DNA of 20,745 nucleotides from Cellvibrionales bacterium UBA4495. Lineage in GTDB: Bacteria > Pseudomonadota > Gammaproteobacteria > Pseudomonadales > Porticoccaceae. A program made the translations under genes and the position numbers. The stretch spans positions 16,091 to 36,835 of the forward strand of contig DGNJ01000050.1 of NCBI GenBank assembly GCA_002388905.1. The letters are read 5' to 3'. Shown piece after piece: positions 1 through 9,278 of this stretch; positions within the stretch are counted from its first letter, which is position 1, and every line of letters starts with the position of its first letter. A model generated the notes under the pieces. It did not search any database. It saw only the letters and a program-made list of their open reading frames with translations, and was not told the DNA's origin.

Positions 1-55
1 AACCGATCAGGCCGGAGACCGCAAGCACCAGGTAAGTAATGGCCGGTACAATCAT
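1..55 (-). CDS. N-terminal fragment of an unidentified, probably membrane, protein
   Basis: On the minus strand an ATG at 53-55 opens a frame that stays open to the window edge, giving 18 residues that begin MIVPAITYLVLAVSGLIG. The stretch is hydrophobic and could be a first membrane segment or a signal anchor. An AAAGAGA stretch a few bases upstream is a weak ribosome-binding site. The gene would be divergent from pilA and share the 547-base region between them. Eighteen residues are too few to name a family, and the reading frame itself could be chance. Confidence 0.4.
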   Translation of the reverse strand, partial: MIVPAITYLVLAVSGLIG

Positions 56-288
56 TTGTGTCTCTTTGGGTTGCGCTGTGTTGATGGAAGAATAATAGGC
101 CGTGCCAAGGGATAAATAAAATGTATTGTTTTTATCTAAATCATTCCCTATGGTTATGATTAACGTCCGGTGTATAGGTATTTCAACCCAGCCTTGCCTC
201 CCTCCAGCATACTCGACATCTCCGAGACCTCTTATCTACACCAATAATAGAAGGGCCTTGCTCGCATGCGCTCAATTAGATTGATTCC

Positions 289-304
289 TGTGACCCTGGT
301 CACA
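289..304. promoter_or_regulatory. Consensus CRP/Vfr-type binding site
   Basis: The sequence TGTGACCCTGGTCACA is the ideal CRP half-site pair TGTGA-N6-TCACA, with full 7-base arms. It lies about 240 bp from both the leftward gene start (55) and the pilA sigma-54 promoter (533). It could therefore act on either gene or on a promoter I cannot recognise. CRP-family proteins such as Vfr in Pseudomonas are known to control type IV pilus functions; use of this site here is inference. Confidence 0.5.
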
Positions 305-434
305 AAATAACCAGCTAAAAGCCACTACAACCCGCTAGCTAGCGCTAATTGGTGCTGATCGAAGCCGCCAAACCGGTGATTACTGGCGTGTTTGCTCGAA
401 AATCCAAAAAGTCGGTGCCAAAAAAACGGAAAGA

Positions 435-480
435 CTGACAAATATTGTCAGCTTTGGTCGAGATCGGCGCTATTTGTCAG
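435..480. promoter_or_regulatory. Probable PilR upstream activating sequence (TTGTCAG repeats)
   Basis: An inverted pair CTGACAAATATTGTCAG (435-451, 7-base arms) is followed by a third TTGTCAG at 474-480. A fourth copy, CTGACAA, lies at 551-557. All contain the TGTC core reported for PilR sites upstream of Pseudomonas pilA. The first three lie roughly 55-100 bp upstream of the sigma-54 promoter at 533-548, a usual distance for an enhancer-binding activator. Assignment to PilR rests on motif and position; pilR is not in the window. Confidence 0.55.
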
Positions 481-481
481 T

Positions 482-506
482 ATTAAAATCACGAGATGAT
501 TTTAAT
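482..506. repeat. Perfect inverted repeat between the pilA enhancer and promoter
   Basis: Arms ATTAAAATCA and TGATTTTAAT match over 10 bases around a CGAGA centre. The repeat begins two bases after the third TTGTCAG motif and ends 26 bases before the sigma-54 promoter. It could be an operator for another dimeric regulator or a DNA-bending site. It does not match the IHF consensus well, and no T-run follows, so it is not a typical terminator. Confidence 0.5.
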
Positions 507-532
507 CCATTGAAATAAAAGTATTTATTTTA

Positions 533-548
533 TGGCATGCCTCGTGCA
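533..548 (+). promoter_or_regulatory. Sigma-54 (RpoN) promoter of pilA
   Basis: TGGCATGCCTCGTGCA has the invariant GG (534-535) and GC (546-547) separated by exactly 10 bases. It differs from the consensus TGGCACG-N4-TTGCA at only two positions. Transcription would start near 559, leaving a leader of about 44 bases before the pilA ATG. PilA genes of gammaproteobacteria are typically RpoN/PilR dependent, which fits the upstream TTGTCAG repeats. Confidence 0.75.
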
Positions 549-602
549 TTCTGACAAGGGCTGGTAGTTTATGTTCAGCAAAACCATTCAAGGAGAACAG
601 CA

Positions 603-1100
603 ATGAAAACACGCAATATACAAAAGGGTTTTACCCTGATCGAGCTGATGATCGTGGTTGCGATTATCGGCATCCTGGCGGCGGTTGCACTGCCGGCTTA
701 CCAGGATTATGTGATTCGCACCAAATATGCGGAAGTTGTCAATCTGATTGGCGGGCAGAAAGTCAACATTTATGAAGAGTACGTTAGCAACGGAGTTTTT
801 CCAGATTCGGCCAGCGATATTTTTGCCTCACTTGAAAACTCGTTAGTACAGTCAGATTATGTTAATTCCGACGCTGACGTTACTTTGATGGAAGAGCCTG
901 CGGCTGGCACACAATTTCTTCGTGTCCAGGTTGATACATCCAACGGCGCAACCCCTGCTGATGCTCAAGGTACTCTTATTTTCAAATTTGTAGTACAAGC
1001 GGGCGGCTTGCAGACTGTCTGTGGGAGCGGGACTATTGACGATCAATATCTGCCTGCAGAATGCCGCAACGATGCTCCTGCTGCGAATACCTCTGTATAA
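603..1100 (+). CDS. pilA: Type IV major pilin PilA
   Basis: This is the structural subunit of the type IV pilus, made as a prepilin in the inner membrane, processed by PilD and assembled into a fibre used for twitching, adhesion and DNA uptake. The 165-residue protein has a short basic leader ending at Gly9, then the class IVa signature [20 protein letters not shown], with Phe10 as mature residue 1 and Glu14 as mature Glu5. Its only two cysteines, C140 and C154, should form the C-terminal disulfide loop. The tail after the loop is [11 protein letters not shown], rich in Ala, Thr and Ser. The start has an AGGAG site 7 bases upstream and lies behind a sigma-54 promoter. The adjacent ligase-like gene suggests that the pilin may be O-glycosylated, possibly on this tail. 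Confidence 0.96.
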   Translation: MKTRNIQKGFTLIELMIVVAIIGILAAVALPAYQDYVIRTKYAEVVNLIGGQKVNIYEEYVSNGVFPDSASDIFASLENSLVQSDYVNSDADVTLMEEPAAGTQFLRVQVDTSNGATPADAQGTLIFKFVVQAGGLQTVCGSGTIDDQYLPAECRNDAPAANTSV

Positions 1101-1128
1101 GAAGGTAAGCTCGATTAACAATCGATCG

Positions 1129-1158
1129 AAAGCGGCAGATTCGTCTGCCGCTTTTTTT
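1129..1158 (+). terminator. Rho-independent terminator of pilA
   Basis: A perfect 11-base stem, AAAGCGGCAGA paired with TCTGCCGCTTT, is closed by a TTCG tetraloop and ends in a run of seven T. It lies 29 bases after the pilA stop codon and should make pilA mRNA abundant relative to the genes downstream. I see no strong promoter between it and the next gene at 1222, so partial read-through may feed the glycan operon. Confidence 0.9.
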
Positions 1159-1181
1159 GCGCAAAAAGCGGAGTCCTAAAA

Positions 1182-1199
1182 CCCCGGCAATTGCCGGGG
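1182..1199. repeat. 18-base perfect GC-rich palindrome
   Basis: CCCCGGCAATTGCCGGGG is a perfect palindrome 22 bases before the ATG of the ligase-like gene. In RNA it would form a 7-base stem of G-C pairs with an AATT loop. It is not followed by a T-run, so it could be a 3'-end stabilising hairpin for pilA read-through transcripts, a translation brake for the next gene, or a binding site. Confidence 0.55.
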
Positions 1200-1221
1200 A
1201 ACCTACTATTAGCCTAGAAAA

Positions 1222-3776
<2,555 letters not shown>

Positions 3777-3783
3777 ACTCGGC

Positions 3784-4371
3784 ATGAATATCCAAATTCA
3801 CGAATCGGCCTTCGTTGATGAAGGCGCCAGCATCGGCGAGGGTTCTCGAATCTGGCATTTCGTACATGTCTGCGGTGGCGCCCGGATCGGGGCGAATGTG
3901 TCTCTGGGGCAGGGTGTATTCGTCGGCAACCAGGTTACTATTGGGGATAACTGCAAGATACAGAATAATGTTTCGGTATACGATAATGTGAGTCTGGAAG
4001 AGGGTGTGTTCTGCGGCCCCAGTATGGTTTTTACCAATGTCTACAATCCCCGTTCATTGGTTGATCGCAAGAAGGAATACCGTGACACACTGATCAAACG
4101 AGGCGCGACGCTGGGCGCCAACAGCACGATAGTTTGCGGAATAACCATCGGCGAATTCGCGTTTGTGGGCGCCGGTGCAGTGGTCAATAAAGACGTCCCC
4201 GCTTACGCGCTAATGGTAGGGGTGCCCGCAAAACAGATTGGCTGGATGAGCGAATACGGCGAGCAGTTGGCATTGCCGTTAGCAGGAAAGGGCCGGGCAA
4301 CATGTAAGTATACCGGAGCAACCTATGTATTGGATGGCACGGTCGTAACCAGGGAGAAAAATAAAGGCTGA
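3784..4371 (+). CDS. wbpD: UDP-GlcNAc(3N)A N-acetyltransferase (WbpD/WlbB)
   Basis: This cytoplasmic acetyl-CoA-dependent enzyme acetylates the 3-amino group to give UDP-GlcNAc(3NAc)A. The protein is 195 residues and consists of left-handed beta-helix hexapeptide repeats (for example [40 protein letters not shown]), ending in the usual [16 protein letters not shown] closing segment. The WbpD/WlbB family is usually about 190 residues. I chose the ATG at 3784 because GGAG (3770-3773) lies 10 bases upstream and the protein then begins with [15 protein letters not shown]; a longer frame from 3715 would overlap wbpB. Its stop overlaps the wbpE start by one base. Confidence 0.93.
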   Translation: MNIQIHESAFVDEGASIGEGSRIWHFVHVCGGARIGANVSLGQGVFVGNQVTIGDNCKIQNNVSVYDNVSLEEGVFCGPSMVFTNVYNPRSLVDRKKEYRDTLIKRGATLGANSTIVCGITIGEFAFVGAGAVVNKDVPAYALMVGVPAKQIGWMSEYGEQLALPLAGKGRATCKYTGATYVLDGTVVTREKNKG

Positions 4372-5459
4372 TGGAATTCGTTGACCTTAAGACCCAACAG
4401 GCACGCATAAAAGAGCAAATCGACGCCGCTATCCAGCGGGTTCTGGCCCACGGGCAATATATTCTTGGCCCGGAAGTGGATGAATTGGAAAGAAAGCTCG
4501 CCGTCTATACCGACGCTAAGTACTGCATCACCTGCGCCAACGGTACCGATGCGCTCCAGATAGCCCAGATGGCGCTGGGCGTTGGCGGCGGCGACGAGGT
4601 TATAACCACAGCTTTCAGCTACATAGCTACTGCGGAAACCATTGCATTACTCGGGGCGAAGCCCGTCTATGTAGATATTGACCCCCGGACCTATAATATT
4701 GACCCGAATCAGATAGAAGCTGTAATCACCCCAAAAACCAAAGCGATTATCCCGGTGTCGCTTTACGGACAGTGTGCGGACTTCGATGCGATCAACGCCA
4801 TTGCCGAAAAGCACGGAATCCCGGTAATTGAGGATGCAGCCCAGAGTTTTGGTGCAACCTATAAGGGTCGAAAGTCGTGCAATCTTAGCACCATCGCGAC
4901 TACCAGCTTCTTTCCCAGTAAGCCTCTGGGATGTTATGGAGACGGCGGCGCTATCTTCACCAGCGATGACGACCTGGCTCGGATCATTCGCCAGATCGCC
5001 CGCCACGGCCAGGATCGCCGCTATCATCACGTGCGGGTGGGAATAAACAGCCGACTGGATACCTTACAGGCAGCAATACTATTAGCAAAGTTGGAAGTCT
5101 TTGATGACGAGCTGATCTTTCGCCAGCAGGCAGCGGAGAACTATACGCGTTTGTTATCAGAGTCGGCTATCGCTACCACACCCTATATTGCTCCCCAAAA
5201 TACCAGTGTGTGGGCACAATACACGATCCGTGTCAAAGCAAGAGAAAGTCTACAGAAAATGCTCAAGGATGTGGGGATACCTACCGCTGTGCATTATCCA
5301 ATCCCGTTAAACAAGCAGGGGTCCGTAGCCGATGCACACGAAATATGTTCTGTGAGCGAAGAGTCTGCTGAAGAAGTGGTTTCCTTGCCAATGCATCCAT
5401 ATCTATCTAAAGAAAATATAAAACGTGTTTGTGACTCGCTATTAAAATGTATAGCTTAA
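4371..5459 (+). CDS. wbpE: UDP-3-keto-GlcNAcA aminotransferase (WbpE/WlbC)
   Basis: This is a PLP-dependent DegT/DnrJ/EryC1-family aminotransferase (362 residues, normal length) that transfers an amino group from glutamate to C3 of the keto sugar made by WbpB. The coupled WbpB-WbpE reaction is known from Pseudomonas. The PLP lysine is K184 in SFFPSKPLGCYGDGG, the ANGTDAL phosphate-binding segment is near residue 57, and VIEDAAQSFGA is near 154. It starts at an ATG overlapping the wbpD stop by one base (TGATG), a sign of translational coupling. With wbpB, wbpD and wbpI it leaves little doubt about the pathway. Confidence 0.94.
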   Translation: MEFVDLKTQQARIKEQIDAAIQRVLAHGQYILGPEVDELERKLAVYTDAKYCITCANGTDALQIAQMALGVGGGDEVITTAFSYIATAETIALLGAKPVYVDIDPRTYNIDPNQIEAVITPKTKAIIPVSLYGQCADFDAINAIAEKHGIPVIEDAAQSFGATYKGRKSCNLSTIATTSFFPSKPLGCYGDGGAIFTSDDDLARIIRQIARHGQDRRYHHVRVGINSRLDTLQAAILLAKLEVFDDELIFRQQAAENYTRLLSESAIATTPYIAPQNTSVWAQYTIRVKARESLQKMLKDVGIPTAVHYPIPLNKQGSVADAHEICSVSEESAEEVVSLPMHPYLSKENIKRVCDSLLKCIA

Positions 5460-5475
5460 ATTCAGTCACTTTTTG

Positions 5476-6681
5476 GTGAATAGTCGCTCCGTGAGAAAAA
5501 AAATAGCAATTTTTGGAAGTTACAACTCGTCATCGATCGGCGATACAGCGATTCTTGTCGGCTTGATTGCCTCTCTTGTACGAGTGTTTGGCGAAACTAT
5601 AAGCATAAAGGTATTGGTGGCTAAAAAACTGAACATAGACGCCGAATTAAAGCAGCTAAATATCGGCGCAAAGGTTTCGGAACATGTTATCTTTGACCGA
5701 AGTCCAGATTCCGGTAGTTTTACAGAAAAAATAAGTCGTATTAGTCACAGAGTGGTTCGAAAGATTTCAGGCTCGAGCGTTGTCAAAAAAAATAAAACGA
5801 AATCCTTGCTGAGAGACTCAGACATTCTCCTGATTGGAGGTGGCAATCTTATAATGGATCTATACCCCGCTTGGCCTTTAATTCTAAGAGACGTTTGCGA
5901 GTCGGCAAAGAAGGCCAACATTCCTTATGGATTCGCTGGAATTGGTGCTGGGCCGATTCAAAATGAGCCGGGAAAATCCATCTTTACTCGATGTCTGAAT
6001 GAAGCTGAGTTTGTCTCATTTAGAGATGAACATTCTAAGAGACTCTGTGAAGAGGTGCTAGGATTTTCAAAATCCATGGTGGGGCCAGATCTTGCTCTCG
6101 GAATTAGTTTGCCAGAAAATGTTTTTAGCAACATCCGGGATTCTGTGTTCGTAAATGTTGCTGCGGTCTACTCTGAACGATGGCCAATTAAGGATGTTTC
6201 AAAATTCGAGCTTTATATCGAAAATATTTGCGAATTACTAATATTGCTATTACAAAAAACTAATATTAAACATATATTTTTGTTCAACACAAACTACCCA
6301 TTGGACGATTTAGCTTCGCTAAAGTTGATGGGGCTGCTAGGAGAAAAGCGGCTGGGCTTTAAAGTACATTATTTGGAAGGCAAGAGGTCTGTGGGCGAGC
6401 TGTTAGGGTTTTTGTCGAGGGCGAAACTGGCATTGGTTACGCGCCTCCATGCAGGCATTCTTGCTGAATTGGCTGGTTCGGATTTGGTTGCTGTTAGTTA
6501 CCAGCCAAAGGTCGAAGATGTATTGTCAGCTTATTTCCCCGGTGCGCGCATTGTTAACATTGACAAGTTATTGCTTGGACAATTCGATGATCTAGACGAT
6601 TTTTACTTGCGAGAAGATACAATAGAGGTTCGAGCTCGCAATTTTAAGATGGTTGACGCTCTTATTGAGCGAACCCTTTGA
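5476..6681 (+). CDS. Polysaccharide pyruvyl transferase family protein
   Basis: The roughly 400-residue protein resembles the polysaccharide pyruvyl transferase family (CsaB, WcaK, AmsJ), which adds ketal-linked pyruvate from phosphoenolpyruvate to glycans. Visible landmarks are the start FGSYNSSSIGDTAIL, the SDILLIGGGNLIMD segment near residue 120, GFAGIGAGPIQ, FVSFRDEHSKRL, and the C-terminal ALVTRLHAGILAELAGS, all typical of the family's two-Rossmann-fold layout. No ATG is available at the 5' end: possible starts are TTG 5473, GTG 5476 or GTG 5491, none with a clear ribosome-binding site. I chose GTG 5476. By eye the gene is the most AT-rich in the operon, which suggests a recently acquired, strain-specific function. 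Some members of the family have other roles, so the donor is not certain. Confidence 0.8.
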   Translation: MNSRSVRKKIAIFGSYNSSSIGDTAILVGLIASLVRVFGETISIKVLVAKKLNIDAELKQLNIGAKVSEHVIFDRSPDSGSFTEKISRISHRVVRKISGSSVVKKNKTKSLLRDSDILLIGGGNLIMDLYPAWPLILRDVCESAKKANIPYGFAGIGAGPIQNEPGKSIFTRCLNEAEFVSFRDEHSKRLCEEVLGFSKSMVGPDLALGISLPENVFSNIRDSVFVNVAAVYSERWPIKDVSKFELYIENICELLILLLQKTNIKHIFLFNTNYPLDDLASLKLMGLLGEKRLGFKVHYLEGKRSVGELLGFLSRAKLALVTRLHAGILAELAGSDLVAVSYQPKVEDVLSAYFPGARIVNIDKLLLGQFDDLDDFYLREDTIEVRARNFKMVDALIERTL

Positions 6682-6682
6682 T

Positions 6683-7858
6683 ATGCATTTGCTTGTGTTG
6701 CCTTCTTGGTACCCAGCGTCTCCTGATGATATAAAAGGCGTTTTTTTTCGCGATCAAGTTTTAGCCCTCCATGCTGAGGGTTATAGGGTGGGTGTAATAG
6801 CCCCGATGTTGAAGTCGCTGAGAGCCGTCTATAGTCGTCGGAATAGGAGTAATAGTGAGAACTTCGAGATCGATGAGGGCATCCCCACCTATCGCATGCA
6901 TCAATGGGCGCTCCTCCCTCGGGTCCCATTTGGAAATTACTTCATCTGGAGAAGCGTGGCTAATCGCTTGCTCGACCGTTATCTTGCTGAGCAGGGCCGG
7001 CCAGATGTTATTCATGCTCATTCCGCTATTTACGCGGGCGCCGTCGCTGGGGAGTGGCGGAGCACATTAAAAGTGCCTGTCGTGCTGACCGAACACAGCA
7101 CAGCTTATGCGAGAAGTGTTTTCCGGCCTTGGCAGTTACGGTTGGCTCGACTAGCTGCAATCGCTGCGGATGAGAGGATTTCTGTAAGTCCTCCTTTGGG
7201 AACGCTTCTTGAAGAGCAGCTTGGCAAGAATGCAGGGCCATGGCGGTGGGTTCCAAATGTTGTGGCGCCGAGATTTCATAGAGAGCAGCCACTTGATTTA
7301 CAAAGTAGTCGGGAAATACGTCTTCTCAACTTGGCGCTGATGTCGGATAAAAAGGGCCAATCAGACCTTTTGAAAGGTTTTGCGCGCGCGTTTCCAAATC
7401 CTTCATCGGTTGAGTTGTGGATCGGCGGTGATGGGCCGATTCGGGGACGGTTGAAGGAGGAAGCCAGGTCGCTAGATATTGGGCGGCGGGTACGTTTTCT
7501 AGGCATGGTGCCCCCGGATGAGGTGCCGGGCTTATTGGGCGTGGTCGACCTAATGGTCGTCTCCAGTCACTACGAAACCTTTGGCGTGGTAGCGGCAGAG
7601 GCTCTGATGGCAGGCGTTCCCGTGGTGGCTACACAATGTGGTGGCCCCGAATATATCGTGCGTGATGGGGATGGGCTCTTGGTGCCCCCACGCTCTCCTG
7701 ATAAGTTGGCTCTGGCTTTAAAAGAGGCGGTAGAGCAGCTTGAAAATTTCGATCGAGCGGCCATCGCTGCAAGAGCATGGGCACGCTTCTCCGGTCCAGC
7801 AGTCGTCGGTCAATTAGGGCAGCTTTATCGAGATATCTTGTCGGAGCGACAGCCTTGA
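6683..7858 (+). CDS. GT4-family glycosyltransferase
   Basis: This is a cytoplasmic, membrane-associated retaining glycosyltransferase of the GT-B fold that adds one sugar to the lipid-linked oligosaccharide. The 391-residue protein starts MHLLVLPSWYP and has the glycine-rich N-terminal acceptor loop (SPDDIKGVFFRDQ), HAHSAIYAG near residue 113, the donor-domain start LNLALMSDKKGQSDLL, and the GT4 E-x7-E motif in YETFGVVAAEALMAG. I chose the ATG at 6683, one base after the previous stop, because it puts the first beta-strand at the N-terminus; the longer frame from 6653 only adds residues overlapping the neighbour. Its stop overlaps the flippase start. The sugar it transfers cannot be read from the sequence. 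Confidence 0.9.
   Translation: MHLLVLPSWYPASPDDIKGVFFRDQVLALHAEGYRVGVIAPMLKSLRAVYSRRNRSNSENFEIDEGIPTYRMHQWALLPRVPFGNYFIWRSVANRLLDRYLAEQGRPDVIHAHSAIYAGAVAGEWRSTLKVPVVLTEHSTAYARSVFRPWQLRLARLAAIAADERISVSPPLGTLLEEQLGKNAGPWRWVPNVVAPRFHREQPLDLQSSREIRLLNLALMSDKKGQSDLLKGFARAFPNPSSVELWIGGDGPIRGRLKEEARSLDIGRRVRFLGMVPPDEVPGLLGVVDLMVVSSHYETFGVVAAEALMAGVPVVATQCGGPEYIVRDGDGLLVPPRSPDKLALALKEAVEQLENFDRAAIAARAWARFSGPAVVGQLGQLYRDILSERQP
7843..7846 (+). promoter_or_regulatory. Ribosome-binding site deciding a TTG start for the flippase
   Basis: GGAG here is 8 bases before the TTG at 7855. That TTG overlaps the stop of the preceding gene (TTGA). The only upstream ATG in frame (7777) would add 26 basic residues encoded inside the neighbouring gene. 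The TTG start is therefore preferred. Confidence 0.65.
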
Positions 7859-9153
7859 TAAGCCTGGACTGGCTGCGAAACGGGATATTTGCATCTCGTT
7901 TGAACCGAAACATCGGCTATACCCTGGGTAGACAGCTTTTTGCGGCGGGTGCCCAACTACTGCTGGTGGTGCTGATCGCGCGATCACTCGGCCCAGAGGG
8001 CAATGGTCGCTATGCTATGGCCATTCTACTTCCATCAATTATGGCAAATGTTCTCAATCTCGGCATCGGTCCGGCAACGGTCTATTACGTAGGCCGTCGG
8101 GCGTTGATGCCGCAGCAAGCTGTGAAAGGGAATATTCTCCTTGGTATGATTATCGGTGCGATTGGTTTAGGCTTGGGGCTTTCGCTAATATTTACCCTGC
8201 ACGACGTTTTATTTCCCGGTGTTCCGAAGACGTTACTCCTGCTCGGTCTGTTGGCCTTCCCAGTCGCACTAGTCTTGGCGCTTTTGAATTCAGTGCATCA
8301 GGGGATCGAGAATTTTCGCGCTTTTAATTGGAGTACCCTTGCCCCGCCCTATGTGACGCTTGCCGTGACAGGAGCGTTCTTATATGGTCTAAATTCGGGG
8401 GTGGAAGGTGTCATCATCGCCTATTTTACCGGGCAAATAGCCGGTCTGCTGATTTCGACGCTCTTTGTTAGAGGGAACTGGATAAATATTGGAGAAAGCG
8501 ATGAAATGGCTGAACAGCACCGCCTAGCTTCTGTGAGCTACTATCGGAAGATTTTAGGATATGGTTGGAAGGCGCACCTTTCCAATATTCTTGCCTTCGT
8601 CAATTATCGCGCCGATATCTTCCTGGTTAACTTATTTATCAGTCCAGCGGCTACCGGGGTTTACGTCATTGCCGTACAGATTTCAGAACGACTCTGGATG
8701 CTGTCTCAGTCGGTAAGCTCTGTTCTACTTCCTCGGCTTTCAGCTATGTACCGAAATCCCGAAGCTCGTTTAACGCTGACACAGCGTAGTTTCTGGGTTA
8801 CCGTTATCCTTACTGGCTTAGTGGCCATCCTGGCAGCGTTTGGTCTTTATTGGCTTCTAGTTCCTGTTTTCGGTAAAGAATACATTGGCACCATGGAAGC
8901 GTTTCTATGGCTATTGCCCGGTATTGTAGCGGGTGCCGGCTCCCGTGTGCAGGCAAACTGTATCGCGGCGGCGGGAAAGCCGGAGTGGAACTCCTATGCC
9001 TCCCTAATCGTAGCGACAGCGAATATCATAATGAACATTATCCTTATTCCGCTTCTTGGAGTAGTGGGCGCTGCAATGGCAACAAGCTCCGCGTATATCC
9101 TTAATGCATGTATTAAGGGTTTTCTAGTCAAAAGAACACTGAGTTATGGTTAA
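7855..9153 (+). CDS. wzx: Wzx-type oligosaccharide flippase
   Basis: This integral inner-membrane protein of the MATE/MOP superfamily (polysaccharide biosynthesis/export family) is expected to flip the undecaprenyl-linked oligosaccharide to the periplasmic face. From the TTG start it has 432 residues and about 12-14 hydrophobic segments, the usual size and topology. The N-terminus NIGYTLGRQLFAAGAQLLLVVLIARSLGPEGNGRYA, read in two pieces, matches the family's first helix pair and the G-P-x-G-x-G-x-Y turn. It sits between two glycosyltransferase genes, as wzx usually does. A 125-base gap follows, holding only a weak 5-base-stem hairpin (9216-9229) and no strong promoter. Confidence 0.9.
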   Translation: MISLDWLRNGIFASRLNRNIGYTLGRQLFAAGAQLLLVVLIARSLGPEGNGRYAMAILLPSIMANVLNLGIGPATVYYVGRRALMPQQAVKGNILLGMIIGAIGLGLGLSLIFTLHDVLFPGVPKTLLLLGLLAFPVALVLALLNSVHQGIENFRAFNWSTLAPPYVTLAVTGAFLYGLNSGVEGVIIAYFTGQIAGLLISTLFVRGNWINIGESDEMAEQHRLASVSYYRKILGYGWKAHLSNILAFVNYRADIFLVNLFISPAATGVYVIAVQISERLWMLSQSVSSVLLPRLSAMYRNPEARLTLTQRSFWVTVILTGLVAILAAFGLYWLLVPVFGKEYIGTMEAFLWLLPGIVAGAGSRVQANCIAAAGKPEWNSYASLIVATANIIMNIILIPLLGVVGAAMATSSAYILNACIKGFLVKRTLSYG

Positions 9154-9278
9154 TTCGTTTCGTTGGTGTTGCTATAGGATATTTCTGCCTTTTGCTGGCT
9201 TTAGTCTGTTACATGAAGCTCCCGAGCTTTCTTGGAACATCTAGATTGCATAATTTTATTTAACATGGAACTTAACCG

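Larger units (their letters stand above)
56..602. other. Long regulatory intergenic region upstream of pilA
   Basis: This 547-base gap has no convincing gene. From left to right it holds a consensus CRP/Vfr-type palindrome (289-304), a 12-base GCTAGC-rich palindrome (333-344), three TTGTCAG-type motifs (435-480), a 10-base-arm inverted repeat (482-506), a GG-N10-GC sigma-54 promoter (533-548), a fourth CTGACAA motif (551-557) near the expected transcription start, and the pilA ribosome-binding site AGGAG (591-595). A 28-residue frame at 352-438 is lysine-rich at its end and could be a gene remnant, but I do not support it as a gene. Confidence 0.7.

Noticed and set aside
93..108. Possible leftward sigma-54 promoter containing TTGGCACGG
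   Set aside because: The -24 half looks good but there is no GC at the required spacing for the -12 element.
349..438. Short frame ending in VFARKSKKSVPKKRKD upstream of pilA
   Set aside because: Only 28-29 residues with TTG/GTG starts directly after a stop codon and no ribosome-binding site; at most the tail of a decayed gene.
9249..9254. CATAAT as an internal promoter before the WbpH-like gene
   Set aside because: No acceptable -35 box lies 16-18 bases upstream, and the surrounding genes are arranged as one operon.
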